A stretch of DNA of 64,000 bases. Origin: Pseudomonadota bacterium (GTDB lineage Bacteria > Pseudomonadota > Gammaproteobacteria > Burkholderiales > Methylophilaceae). Both the position numbers and the translations under genes were made by a program. Below are positions 16,807 through 26,661 of the stretch, one piece after another (within the stretch, counting starts at the first letter, position 1; the number at the start of each line of letters is the position of its first letter). The stretch is from positions 720,187 through 784,186 of the forward strand of contig JAKOVB010000089.1 in assembly GCA_029782295.1 (NCBI GenBank), in the 5' to 3' direction. The notes under the pieces are model-generated. The model did no database searches. It was not told the DNA's origin and saw only the letters and a program-made list of their open reading frames with translations.

Positions 16807-17358
16807 ATGGCCCTCAAATCAACCGTTTACAAAGCCAATCTGCAGATCGCCGATATGGAACGCCATTACTACCAGGACCATGCCCTGACGCTGGCGCAGC
16901 ACCCGTCCGAAACGGACGAGCGCATGATGGTGCGGCTGCTGGCGTTTGCATTGCATGCCGACGAGCGCCTGGAATTCGGCCAGGGCATGACCGACGACGA
17001 CGAAGCAGACCTTTGGCGCAAGGACCTGACCGGAGCCATCGAGCTATGGATCGACGTCGGCCTCCCGGACGAGAAACTGATCCGCAAGGCCTGCGGCCGT
17101 GCCGATCAGGTCGTGGTCTACTGTTATGGCGGCCGGGTCGCCGACATGTGGTTCGCGCAGAACAGCCCCCTGTTCAAGCGGCAGAAGAACCTCACCGTCA
17201 TCCAGTTGCCGCCAGACAGCACGACGGCACTCGCTGCGCTGACCCAGCGCACCATGGACCTGCAATGCACCATCCAGGACGGTCAAGTGTGGATCAGCGA
17301 CGGTGCCGCCAGCGTGCAGGTCGACCGTGTCACGCTACAGGCTGCCGCTGCTGCGTGA
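16807..17358 (+). CDS. yaeQ: YaeQ family protein
   Basis: The 183-residue protein matches the YaeQ family throughout (MALKSTVYKANLQIADMERHYY at the start). The family is related to the PD-(D/E)XK nuclease fold, and this protein keeps an acidic and lysine-bearing core around LTGAIELWIDVGLPDEKLIRKA. The biological role is not established; early reports tied YaeQ to RfaH suppression. It stands 48 bases before bioA on the same strand. Confidence 0.92.
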   Translation: MALKSTVYKANLQIADMERHYYQDHALTLAQHPSETDERMMVRLLAFALHADERLEFGQGMTDDDEADLWRKDLTGAIELWIDVGLPDEKLIRKACGRADQVVVYCYGGRVADMWFAQNSPLFKRQKNLTVIQLPPDSTTALAALTQRTMDLQCTIQDGQVWISDGAASVQVDRVTLQAAAAA

Positions 17359-17406
17359 CACCGGTCACGCTTCCGGATTCCAACGTCCCTCACGCATAAT
17401 AGCGCC

Positions 17407-18717
17407 ATGAACAACGACGAATTACTGCGCAGGAGCCTGGCCGCGGTCTGGCACCCCTGCACGCAGATGAAAAGCCACGAGACGCTGCCGCTGATTCCCA
17501 TCGCACGCGGGGACGGCGTCTGGCTGGAAGACCAGGAAGGCAAGCGTTACCTGGATGGCGTGAGTTCCTGGTGGGTCAACCTGTTCGGCCATCGCAACCC
17601 GCGCATCAATGCTGCGCTACGCGACCAGCTCGACCAGCTGGAGCACGTCATCCTGGCCGGGTTCACCCACGAGCCGGTCGTGGAGCTTTCCGAACGGCTT
17701 TCCGCACTCACCGGCCTCGGACACGCCTTCTACGGCTCAGACGGTGCCTCCGCCACGGAAATCGCGCTCAAGATGAGCTTCCATTACTGGCGCAACGTCG
17801 GGCAGCCGGGCAAGACTGGCTTCATCAGCCTGCAGAACAGCTACCATGGCGAGACCGTCGGGGCGCTCTCCGTGACCGACGTCGCCCTGTTCAAGGACAC
17901 CTACGCGCCACTGCTGCGCCAGAGCACCCAGATGCCCAGCCCGGACTGGCGCCTCGCGGCCCCCGGCGAGTCCGCGGAAGCCTACGCCCTGCGCTGCGCC
18001 GGCACGCTCGAAGCCTACCTGGAACAGCACCATGCCGAGACCGCGGCTTTCATCGTCGAACCGCTGATCCAGTGTGCGACCGGCATGGCCATGCATCATC
18101 CGGCCTATCTTCAACGCGCCCGCGCGCTGTGCGACCGTTACGACGTCCATCTCATCGCGGATGAGATCGCCGTCGGTTTCGGGCGCACCGGCACGATGTT
18201 CGCTTGCGAACAGGCAGACATCCGCCCCGATTTCATTTGCCTGTCCAAGGGCATCACCGGCGGCTACCTGCCTCTCTCGACGGTGCTGACCACGGATGCC
18301 GTCTACGCCGCGTTCTACGACGACGCCGTGACCCGCGGATTCCTGCATTCCCACAGTTATACCGGCAACGCCCTGGCCTGCCGCGCCGCGCTGGCCACCC
18401 TGGACATCTTCACCAACGACGATGTCATTGCTGCCAACCGGACCAGGGCCACAGTCTTCGAATCCCTGATGGAACCGTTGCAAGCGCATCCGGCGATCCG
18501 CCACTTCCGCCACAGGGGCATGATCTGGGCCTTTGACGTCCAGACCGCGGATCCGGCCTTTGCCCGAAACTTTTATCAGGCCGCCCTGCAACGCGGCCTG
18601 CTGCTGCGCCCGATCGGCAACACAGTCTACTTCATGCCGCCTTATGTCATCTCGGACGAAGAAATGGCACAACTGGTGCAGGGTAGCCTGACCATCATCG
18701 ATACGCTGCTGCCATGA
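17407..18717 (+). CDS. bioA: BioA, adenosylmethionine-8-amino-7-oxononanoate aminotransferase
   Basis: BioA transfers the amino group of S-adenosylmethionine to KAPA to make DAPA in biotin synthesis. The 436 residues show the hallmark WHPCTQM start, GVSSWWVNLFGH, the PLP cofactor loop (YGSDGASATEIALKM), and the Schiff-base lysine in LSKGITGGYLPLS (near residue 282). It overlaps dacB by four bases. Other biotin genes are not present here. Confidence 0.96.
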   Translation: MNNDELLRRSLAAVWHPCTQMKSHETLPLIPIARGDGVWLEDQEGKRYLDGVSSWWVNLFGHRNPRINAALRDQLDQLEHVILAGFTHEPVVELSERLSALTGLGHAFYGSDGASATEIALKMSFHYWRNVGQPGKTGFISLQNSYHGETVGALSVTDVALFKDTYAPLLRQSTQMPSPDWRLAAPGESAEAYALRCAGTLEAYLEQHHAETAAFIVEPLIQCATGMAMHHPAYLQRARALCDRYDVHLIADEIAVGFGRTGTMFACEQADIRPDFICLSKGITGGYLPLSTVLTTDAVYAAFYDDAVTRGFLHSHSYTGNALACRAALATLDIFTNDDVIAANRTRATVFESLMEPLQAHPAIRHFRHRGMIWAFDVQTADPAFARNFYQAALQRGLLLRPIGNTVYFMPPYVISDEEMAQLVQGSLTIIDTLLP

Positions 18718-20123
18718 AACGTCTGACCGGCCTGCTCTGCCTCCTGCTGATCGCCCTGCCCGCCCTGGCGGACTTGCCCCCTGCCGTCGCGCAAGCCCTG
18801 CGAAACGCAGGCATCCCGCCGGAATCCGTGTCCATCTTCGTGCAGCAGGTGGATCGCAACACCCCCCTGCTTGCGCACCATGCCGACCAGGCGCTCAACC
18901 CGGCCTCGACCATGAAGCTGGTCACCACCTACGCCGGACTCGAACTGCTGGGACCGGCCTACACCTGGCGCACCGACCTGTACGCGGCTGGCGACGTCAC
19001 TGGCGACACGCTCAACGGCGATCTCGTGCTGAAAGGCTACGGCGACCCTGCCATGACCCTGGAGAACTTCTGGGACCTGTTGCGCGGCCTGCGTCAGAAA
19101 GGCCTCCGCAACATCCGCGGCGACCTGGTGCTGGATCGCGGCTATTTCGAACCGCAGCCCCACGACCCCTCCGCGTTCGACGGCGAACCCTACCGGGCGT
19201 ATAACGCCGGGCCGGATGCCATGCTGGTCAATTTCAAGGCGACCCGTTTCAGCTTCCGTGAAGATCCTGCCGGCAGCCGGGTCGCCATCGATGCCGATCC
19301 TGCGCTTTCCAGCCTCAACATCGTCAACCAGATCACCCTGAGCAAGGTTCCCTGCGCGGACTGGAAGGACAGGCTCAACTACAAGGTAGCGCGCGAGGGC
19401 GAACATGTCACCGTCAGCTTCAGCGGCAGCTATTCAGCCGCCTGCGGTGAAAAGGCACTGGAACTCAGCCTCTTCGACGACACGGTCTACATTTTCGAGC
19501 TGTTCAAGCAGCTGTGGCGCGAACAGGGGGGCACCTTCAACGGCAAGCTGCGCGCCGGCAGCACCCCTGACAACGCCCGGCTGCTGCTGCGTGCCACCTC
19601 GCCACCACTGGCAGATGTCATCCGCCTGATCAATAAATACAGCAACAATGTCATGGCGCGCCAGATGCTGCTCACCATCGCCGCAGAGAAGACCGGCCAG
19701 CCCGGCAATATCGCCAACGGTGCAGAAGCCATCCGCGCCTGGCTTCTGGACAAGCATCTGGAATTCCCGGAACTGGTGGTCGACAACGGTGCCGGCCTGT
19801 CGCGCGAAGCGCGCATCAGCGCCCGCCACATGGGGATGCTGCTGCTCAACGCCTACGTTGGCCCGATGATGCCGGAACTGATGTCCTCGCTGCCCATCAT
19901 CGCCGTCGACGGCACCATGGAACAGCGTATGAAGTCGACCAGCGTCGCCGGGCGCGGCCATCTCAAGACCGGCTCCCTGGACGGGACCCGCGCCATGGCA
20001 GGATACCTGCTGGACAGCAAAAACCGACGCTGGGTGGTGGTATTCATGGTCAACCACCCCCGCGCCGCCGCTTCGCGTCCTGCGCAGGAAGCCCTGCTGG
20101 AGTGGATTTACGGAAGAAACTGA
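18714..20123 (+). CDS. dacB: DacB/PBP4-type D-alanyl-D-alanine carboxypeptidase
   Basis: A periplasmic peptidoglycan carboxypeptidase/endopeptidase of the S13 family, 469 residues. A signal peptide ends near LPALA-DLP (residue 19). The penicillin-binding motifs are in order: SxxK in NPASTMKL (near residue 64), SxN in NKYSNN (near residue 307), and KTG in HLKTGSLDG (near residue 419). The ATG overlaps the bioA stop, so the pair is co-transcribed although the functions are unrelated. Confidence 0.94.
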   Translation: MKRLTGLLCLLLIALPALADLPPAVAQALRNAGIPPESVSIFVQQVDRNTPLLAHHADQALNPASTMKLVTTYAGLELLGPAYTWRTDLYAAGDVTGDTLNGDLVLKGYGDPAMTLENFWDLLRGLRQKGLRNIRGDLVLDRGYFEPQPHDPSAFDGEPYRAYNAGPDAMLVNFKATRFSFREDPAGSRVAIDADPALSSLNIVNQITLSKVPCADWKDRLNYKVAREGEHVTVSFSGSYSAACGEKALELSLFDDTVYIFELFKQLWREQGGTFNGKLRAGSTPDNARLLLRATSPPLADVIRLINKYSNNVMARQMLLTIAAEKTGQPGNIANGAEAIRAWLLDKHLEFPELVVDNGAGLSREARISARHMGMLLLNAYVGPMMPELMSSLPIIAVDGTMEQRMKSTSVAGRGHLKTGSLDGTRAMAGYLLDSKNRRWVVVFMVNHPRAAASRPAQEALLEWIYGRN

Positions 20124-20183
20124 GTCCGGGGAAAATTGAGGTATCATTTTGCCCGAACCCCAACCTCTGGAGATGTTCCCAGC

Positions 20184-20651
20184 ATGAAACGCAAGACCTT
20201 ATTCGTCAGCGCCCTGGCGCTCGCTCTCGTCGCCGTGACGGCCGTTGCGGTCGACACGCAAACCCAACCGAAGGAAAAATCCGCAATGTCCCTGCCGAAA
20301 GCCGTCAACGACCTGATCAAGATCGACACTACCGAAGGGAGCGGCACCGAAGCCCTGCCCCTGACCAACGTTTCCGTGCATTACACCGGCTGGCTGTACG
20401 ACCCCAGCAAGCCCGAAGGTCATGGCGACAAATTCGACAGTTCCAAGGACCGCGGTGAGCCGTTTACTTTCTTCCTCGGTGGCGGCCAGGTGATCCGCGG
20501 TTGGGATGAAGGCGTCCAGGGCATGAAAGTGGGCGGCAAGCGCACCCTGATCATTCCGTCCCATATGGGCTATGGCGCACGCGGTGCCGGCGGCGTGATC
20601 CCCCCCTACGCCACCCTGGTCTTCGACGTCGAACTGCTGGACGTGCGATAA
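20184..20651 (+). CDS. FKBP-type peptidyl-prolyl isomerase with N-terminal hydrophobic leader
   Basis: The 155-residue protein begins with a hydrophobic segment ([18 protein letters not shown]) that should export or anchor it. An FKBP domain follows: [58 protein letters not shown]. The aromatic pocket residues are present, so isomerase activity is likely. The start at 20184 is chosen for its signal-like leader; a weak GGAGATG lies upstream. Confidence 0.92.
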   Translation: MKRKTLFVSALALALVAVTAVAVDTQTQPKEKSAMSLPKAVNDLIKIDTTEGSGTEALPLTNVSVHYTGWLYDPSKPEGHGDKFDSSKDRGEPFTFFLGGGQVIRGWDEGVQGMKVGGKRTLIIPSHMGYGARGAGGVIPPYATLVFDVELLDVR

Positions 20652-20656
20652 CCACA

Positions 20657-20684
20657 TTGACAGCCGCCCTTATTCCGATAAAAT
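20657..20684 (+). promoter_or_regulatory. Strong sigma-70-type promoter, TTGACA-N16-TAAAAT
   Basis: A perfect -35 (TTGACA, 20657-20662) and a good -10 (TAAAAT, 20679-20684) are 16 bases apart, 33 bases before the start of the 43-residue membrane peptide. It begins only five bases after the FKBP stop. Confidence 0.75.
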
Positions 20685-20716
20685 CGTCTTAAATATTACT
20701 CACAGGGAGGTGTGAA

Positions 20717-20848
20717 ATGCTGAAGGCTTTATTTCAAGATTCGCTGGCTGGTTACCTGATCGTCGCCTGCATCGTCGGCGCCATCGTGACCGTCGTGGGC
20801 TGGGCCATCTACTGGCAAAAGAAGATCAACGAAGAACGCAAGGGCTAA
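20717..20848 (+). CDS. Single-pass membrane peptide of 43 residues (possibly DUF3149-like)
   Basis: The ORF begins MLKALFQDS and has one membrane helix (about residues 12-33, GYLIVACIVGAIVTVVGWAI), then a basic tail (KKINEERKG). A good ribosome site (CAGGGAGG) and its own strong promoter argue that it is real. The layout resembles small DUF3149-type membrane proteins of betaproteobacteria, but that identity is a guess. Its 3' end faces the ubiD stop, which is three bases away. Confidence 0.75.
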   Translation: MLKALFQDSLAGYLIVACIVGAIVTVVGWAIYWQKKINEERKG

Positions 20849-20851
20849 GCC

Positions 20852-22315
20852 CTACAGGCCCAGTTCGGGCCACATGACATCCACGCGTGCCTTGACCGCC
20901 TCGTCCATGACGATGGGGCGCCCCCATTCACGCGTGGTTTCTCCTTTCCACTTGTGCGTTGCGTCGATCCCCATCTTGCTGCCCAGGCCTGAAACCGGAC
21001 TGGCGAAGTCGAGATAGTCAATCGGCGTGTTTTCCACGATGACGGTATCCCGGGCCGCGTCCACCCGCGTCGTCATCGCCCACACCACTTCCTTCCAGTC
21101 GCGCACGTTGACGTCGTCATCCGTCACGATGATGAACTTGGTGTACATGAACTGGCGCAGGAAACTCCACACCCCCATCATCACCCGCCGCGAATGGCCG
21201 GGATACTGCTTCTTCATGCTGACCACCGCCAGCCGGTAGCTGCAGCCCTCGGGCGGCAGATAGAAATCGGTGATTTCCGGAAACTGCTTCTGCAGCAAGG
21301 GGACGAAAACCTCGTTCAGCGCCACCCCCAGCACCGCGGGCTCATCGGGTGGCTTGCCGGTGTACGTGCTGTGGTAGATCGCGTCCCGGCGCATGGTGAT
21401 GCGCGTGATGGTGAACACAGGAAAATCGTCGACCTCGTTGTAGTAGCCGGTATGGTCACCGAACGGGCCTTCCGGCGCGGTCTCTCCCGGCATGATGTAG
21501 CCCTCCAGCACGATCTCGGCACTGGCCGGAACCTGCAGGTCACTACCGAGGCATTGCACCAGTTCGGTCTTGCTGCCGCGCAGCAGGCCGGCAAACTGGT
21601 ATTCGGACAAAGTATCCGGTACCGGTGTTACCGCACCGAGAATGGTGGCCGGATCGGCCCCGAGGGCCACGGCCACCGGGAAGGGTTCCCCCGGATGCGA
21701 TGCGCACCACTCACGGAAATCCAGTGCCCCGCCACGATGCGCCAGCCAGCGCATGATGACCTTGTTCTTCGCGATCACCTGCTGGCGGTAGATGCCCAGG
21801 TTCTGCCGAGGCTTATTCGGGCCGCGCGTCACGGTCAGGCCCCAGGTGATCAGCGGTGACACATCCCCGGGCCAGCAGGTCTGCACCGGCAGACGGCCCA
21901 GATCGACCTCGTCACCTTCCAGCACAATTTCCTGGCAGGGTGCGCGGCTGAGCACCTTGGGGGCCATGTCCAGCACCTTCTTGAACTTCGGCCATTTTTC
22001 CCAGGCATCGCGCAATCCCTTGGGAGGCTCCGGCTCTTTCAGAAAAGCCAGCAACTTGCCGATCTCGCGCAACGCCTCGACATTCTCCTCGCCCATGCCA
22101 AGCGCCACCCGGCGCGGGGTACCGAACAGGTTGCCCAGCACCGGCATGCCGAAACCGGCAGGGTGTTCGAACAGGATCGCAGGACCGCCGGACTTGAGCA
22201 CGCGATCGCAGATTTCCGTCATTTCAAGATTCGGGCTGACAGGCACCGTGATACGTTTCAGTTCGCCCATGGCTTCCAGTTGCGCCATGAAATCGCGCAG
22301 GTCGCGGTATTGCAT
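20852..22315 (-). CDS. ubiD: UbiD, 3-octaprenyl-4-hydroxybenzoate decarboxylase
   Basis: UbiD decarboxylates octaprenyl-hydroxybenzoate in ubiquinone synthesis using prenylated FMN supplied by UbiX. The 487 residues begin [10 protein letters not shown], matching the family start. An ATG nine bases upstream (22324) is an alternative. The prFMN-site features are visible: [20 protein letters not shown], and the catalytic E-R-E type region near [13 protein letters not shown]. It is transcribed alone and divergently from the GGDEF gene. The remaining ubi genes seen here are at 35.8-38.6 kb. Confidence 0.95.
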   Translation of the reverse strand: MQYRDLRDFMAQLEAMGELKRITVPVSPNLEMTEICDRVLKSGGPAILFEHPAGFGMPVLGNLFGTPRRVALGMGEENVEALREIGKLLAFLKEPEPPKGLRDAWEKWPKFKKVLDMAPKVLSRAPCQEIVLEGDEVDLGRLPVQTCWPGDVSPLITWGLTVTRGPNKPRQNLGIYRQQVIAKNKVIMRWLAHRGGALDFREWCASHPGEPFPVAVALGADPATILGAVTPVPDTLSEYQFAGLLRGSKTELVQCLGSDLQVPASAEIVLEGYIMPGETAPEGPFGDHTGYYNEVDDFPVFTITRITMRRDAIYHSTYTGKPPDEPAVLGVALNEVFVPLLQKQFPEITDFYLPPEGCSYRLAVVSMKKQYPGHSRRVMMGVWSFLRQFMYTKFIIVTDDDVNVRDWKEVVWAMTTRVDAARDTVIVENTPIDYLDFASPVSGLGSKMGIDATHKWKGETTREWGRPIVMDEAVKARVDVMWPELGL

Positions 22316-22418
22316 CGTAGTCATTCCGGATTCAGATGCCGGACAGTTTACACTGCGCGATGCCGTCAGAACCAACCCCAAGGCTGATGACGAAACGGGA
22401 AAGTGTTAAAATCAGGAC

Positions 22419-23459
22419 ATGAGCCTCCCGGAAAAGTCTGAGTGCACGGTTACCCCGTTGCTGACATCGCTGGCCGACCTGACCAGTCAGCGGGAGCAGG
22501 ATGCGCTCAGCCTCTCGCTGGGGCAGGCCGTCCGTGATCTGACGCACGCGTCCTCAGTCACGTTCTACCGGCTGGCCAGACTTGATGCCGGGCTCACACT
22601 GCTGCCAGCATCCTGCTGGCGGGAGGGCATTCCCGGCACCATGACCGCAGACCTGCCTCCCCCGATCCCGTTAAGCGACGTGCCGCAATTCGAGCAGGCA
22701 CTCGCCAGAGAGGAAATCACGTCTTTCAGTACCTCAGCCGGGATGGAGCTGGTGTTGCCCCTGGGCGGGCATCGCCAGAAGGCTGAAGGACTTTTCCATG
22801 TGCAAGGTGCCAGGATCGATGCAACCGCGGACCGGGTCCTGCCCCTGCTTCTGGTCATCAGGAAAAATTTCCTCGATTTGCTGCGCGATAACCAGCACGA
22901 CCTGTTGACCGGCCTGCTCAACCGCAAGACCTTCGACCATCGTATCGGCCACATCATGGCGCGCATCAATAGCCCGCACCATCGAGAGACCGACCCGAAA
23001 GGCGGAAGCGGCTACTGCATGGCCATGCTGGACATCGACCATTTCAAGCGCATTAACGACAATTTCGGCCACCTCTACGGGGACGAAGTGCTGCTGCTGT
23101 TCGCCAACATGATGCAGGCAAGCTTCCGTGAGGAAGACGCGCTGTTCCGGTTCGGCGGAGAGGAGTTCGTCGTATTGCTGAAGGGCATTGAAACGTCACG
23201 GGCGTGGCAGGTCCTGGACAGATTCCGCAAGAAAATCGAAAACCGGGATTTCCCGCAGGTTGGCCGTGTTACGGTCAGTTGCGGACTGACTGCGATCCGG
23301 TCGGGCGACCTGCCACCGCAGATCCTGGATCGTGCGGACCGGGCGTTGTATTTTGCCAAAGGCCATGGACGCAACCAGGTCGCGTCATACGAAACCCTGG
23401 TCGAGATGGGGCATCTGCAGACCCATGAAATCAGCAGCGGCAGCATCGAGTTGTTCTGA
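22419..23459 (+). CDS. Cytosolic diguanylate cyclase (GGDEF)
   Basis: A 346-residue protein with no membrane segment. Residues 1 to about 160 form a probable GAF-like sensory domain (weak call). The GGDEF domain follows: DLLTGLLNRKTFDHR (about residue 166), MLDIDHFKRINDNFGH, and the active-site FRFGGEEF near residue 245, so it should make cyclic di-GMP from GTP. No RxxD inhibitory site is obvious before the active loop. The -10-like TTAAAAT lies just upstream. Confidence 0.9.
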   Translation: MSLPEKSECTVTPLLTSLADLTSQREQDALSLSLGQAVRDLTHASSVTFYRLARLDAGLTLLPASCWREGIPGTMTADLPPPIPLSDVPQFEQALAREEITSFSTSAGMELVLPLGGHRQKAEGLFHVQGARIDATADRVLPLLLVIRKNFLDLLRDNQHDLLTGLLNRKTFDHRIGHIMARINSPHHRETDPKGGSGYCMAMLDIDHFKRINDNFGHLYGDEVLLLFANMMQASFREEDALFRFGGEEFVVLLKGIETSRAWQVLDRFRKKIENRDFPQVGRVTVSCGLTAIRSGDLPPQILDRADRALYFAKGHGRNQVASYETLVEMGHLQTHEISSGSIELF

Positions 23460-23538
23460 GACGCCACGGCTCGTACGCGAGCTACTGCAACCCGCCCCGT
23501 TCAGATAAAATCCTTTTTTTTAATTCAGGATCATTCAC

Positions 23539-23982
23539 ATGCAAGCAAGGGTCAAATGGGTCGAAAACGTCTGCTTCGTTGGAGAATCCGGTAGCGGCCA
23601 TGCGCTGATCATGGACGGCGCCCCGGAATCCGGCGGCCGCAACCTGGGCATGCGTCCGATGGAGCTACTTCTGGTCGGCATGGGGGGCTGCACACAATTC
23701 GACGTGGTGACCATCCTGAAGAAAGCACGCCAGAAAGTGACGGATTGTGTCGCCGAAATTACCGCCGAACGGGCCGAAACCGTCCCCAAGGTGTTCACCA
23801 AAATCCACGTGCACTTCGTCGTCACCGGGATCGACCTGAACCCGGTTCAGGTCGAACGCGCCATCAAACTGTCTGCGGAAAAATACTGCTCGGCATCCCT
23901 GATGCTGGGCAAGGTCGCCGATGTCACCCACGACTTCGAGATCCGGGAATTTGAAGCAGGCGCCGCGCCGGAAGCGGGCTGA
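23539..23982 (+). CDS. OsmC/YhfA-type peroxide-reactive protein
   Basis: A 147-residue OsmC-family protein; members reduce organic hydroperoxides with two cysteines. The first is in GMGGCTQFD (near residue 51) and the second in KYCSASLMLG (near residue 115), at the family spacing. The exact substrate is unknown. A GATAAAAT -10-like element sits just upstream. It is convergent with the ferredoxin gene. Confidence 0.9.
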   Translation: MQARVKWVENVCFVGESGSGHALIMDGAPESGGRNLGMRPMELLLVGMGGCTQFDVVTILKKARQKVTDCVAEITAERAETVPKVFTKIHVHFVVTGIDLNPVQVERAIKLSAEKYCSASLMLGKVADVTHDFEIREFEAGAAPEAG

Positions 23983-23996
23983 CAGGAACGCCGCGG

Positions 23997-24734
<738 letters not shown>

Positions 24735-24745
<11 letters not shown>

Positions 24746-25289
24746 CCGCGCATTTTAGCAGGTGATAGAACACGTTGCCCGCCTTGCCATGCTTATGGAG
24801 CGTCCAGCCGGGAATATCCACCAAGGCATGCTCGGCCTCGGCGTAGACCAGCCCGCCTTCGGCCAGATGATCCGCCAGCAAGGGCAGCAGTTTCTGCAAC
24901 CAGCCCTGGCCGTAGGGCGGATCGAGAAAAACGACGTCGAAGCGCTGGCGGTCCTGTGCCAGAAACTGCATGGCGTCCTGCCTCAGGATGCGGATGCGAT
25001 CGGCGTGCAATTGCGTGGCATTCTCCTGCAGGGCCCGATGCACGGCGGGGTTCTGCTCGACCATGACTACTTCTGCCGCATGGCGCGAACGCGCCTCGAA
25101 ACCCAGCGCGCCACTGCCGGCGAACAAGTCCAGGCAGCGCTTGCCGTGCAGTTCCTGCCCCAGCCAGTTGAACAGGGTCTGGCGGACCCGGTCGGGAGTC
25201 GGGCGCAAACCGAGCGCATCCGGGAAGCGCAGCATACGGCTGCGCCATTCCCCCGCGCTGATGCGGACCTTATTGAGCGTCTGCGCCAA
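24735..25289 (-). CDS. rsmD: RsmD, 16S rRNA (guanine-966 N2) methyltransferase
   Basis: RsmD methylates G966 of 16S rRNA. The 184-residue protein has the [15 protein letters not shown] entry motif, a SAM site in [14 protein letters not shown] (near residue 53), and the catalytic LDPPYGQGW (near residue 121). It overlaps the upstream M16 gene by 20 bases and coaD by 11, forming one operon. Confidence 0.96.
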
Positions 25290-26661
25290 CGATCACGGTC
25301 ACCATCTGGTCCGGCTTCACGCGCCGTGCGAATGCATCCTTGACCTGCGCCGCCGTCACCTTGGCAATTTCCTTGTTGAAATCGTCCAGGTAGGTCAGCG
25401 GCAAGTGGTAGAAACCGATGACCGACAGATAGCTCAGGATCTTGCCGTTGCTGTCGATGCGCATCGGGAATCCGCCGATGATGTTGTCCTTGGCTGCTTT
25501 CATTTCCTTGGCAGTAGGGCCGTCATGGATAAACTTCGCCAACGTTTCCTTGACCACCTTCAGTGCCTGGTCTGCCTGTTCACGCTTGGTTTGCAGTCCG
25601 ATCTGGAACGGACCCAACTCGTTCAGCGGGAGGAAATAACTGTATACGCTATACACCAGGCCGCGCTTCTCACGCACCTCTTCGGTCAGGCGCGAGACAA
25701 AGCCGCCACCGCCCAGAATGTAATTGCCGACATAGAGCGGGAAGTAGTCAGGGTCACCACGCTTCATGCCGGGGTAACCGAGCAGGATATGCGACTGCGA
25801 GGCCGGATGCGGGATGCGCGTCACCTTGGCTTCTGTCGGATAGGAAACAGGCGGAAACGGCATCACCGCACGCGGCCCCTTGGGCAGGCCGGCCGTGAGG
25901 TTATCGGCCACCTTCTCCGCAGCCTCGCGGCTGATGTCGCCCATCATGGCGATCACTGCACCGTCCGCTCGATAGTGTTTCTGGTAGAACGCCACCAGGT
26001 CATCGCGCCTGATCGCCGCGACGGATTCCGGCGTATCCGCATTAGCGATGCCGTAAGGATGATCTCCGTATAAAGCAGCCGTAAACGCCTTGTCTGCCAG
26101 ACTTTCCGGTTGCGTCGCCGCTTCACGCAGACCGGAAATGATGCGGGCCTTTTCGCGCTCCAGCACGCTCTCCGGGAATTCGGGCTGCTGCAGGACCTTG
26201 GCGAACAGTTCCAGCGCGGCGGCACTCTCGCGCTGGCTGGAGAGGGTCCGCAAGGTGATCCCTGCCCGATCCTGATCCTGCTCGCCTCCGAGAATGGCCC
26301 CGAAATCGGCGAAGCGCCGAGAAATTTCCGCATCGCTGAGCCCCGCCGCCCCCTGTGACAGCATGTGCTGGGTCAACCCTGACAGGCCGGCCTTGTCTCG
26401 CGTATCGCGACCTCCTCCCGCAGGGAAGTTGACCTCCACGTCGAGGATGGGCAATTCGTGGTTTTCAACGAAATAGACCTCGGCACCGGAAGCGGTTTTC
26501 CAGTGCTGGATCGGCAACCCGGCGTGAGCGGAAGCCATCAGCAGCACCCCGGTCATCAGCAAGCCCAGTCGGGCAGGTAGAGAAATGAATGCCGAAACCA
26601 TCGTTTGCATACGGTTACCCATGAACATCGTCATCGCAGTGTCCGGATTAATGGTGGCCAT
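25270..26661 (-). CDS. M16-family peptidase homologue lacking the zinc site (non-catalytic partner)
   Basis: The 463-residue protein starts at ATG 26661, where AAGGAGG sits six bases upstream inside the end of the previous gene. A signal peptide ends near ASAHA-GLP (about residue 47 from this start). Two M16 halves follow. The catalytic HxxEH position is replaced by TQHMLSQ, so it cannot bind zinc in the usual way. Such inactive chains pair with an active M16 subunit, here the gene just upstream. The pair would act in the periplasm; the substrate is unknown. Confidence 0.9.
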   Translation of the reverse strand: MATINPDTAMTMFMGNRMQTMVSAFISLPARLGLLMTGVLLMASAHAGLPIQHWKTASGAEVYFVENHELPILDVEVNFPAGGGRDTRDKAGLSGLTQHMLSQGAAGLSDAEISRRFADFGAILGGEQDQDRAGITLRTLSSQRESAAALELFAKVLQQPEFPESVLEREKARIISGLREAATQPESLADKAFTAALYGDHPYGIANADTPESVAAIRRDDLVAFYQKHYRADGAVIAMMGDISREAAEKVADNLTAGLPKGPRAVMPFPPVSYPTEAKVTRIPHPASQSHILLGYPGMKRGDPDYFPLYVGNYILGGGGFVSRLTEEVREKRGLVYSVYSYFLPLNELGPFQIGLQTKREQADQALKVVKETLAKFIHDGPTAKEMKAAKDNIIGGFPMRIDSNGKILSYLSVIGFYHLPLTYLDDFNKEIAKVTAAQVKDAFARRVKPDQMVTVIVGADAQ

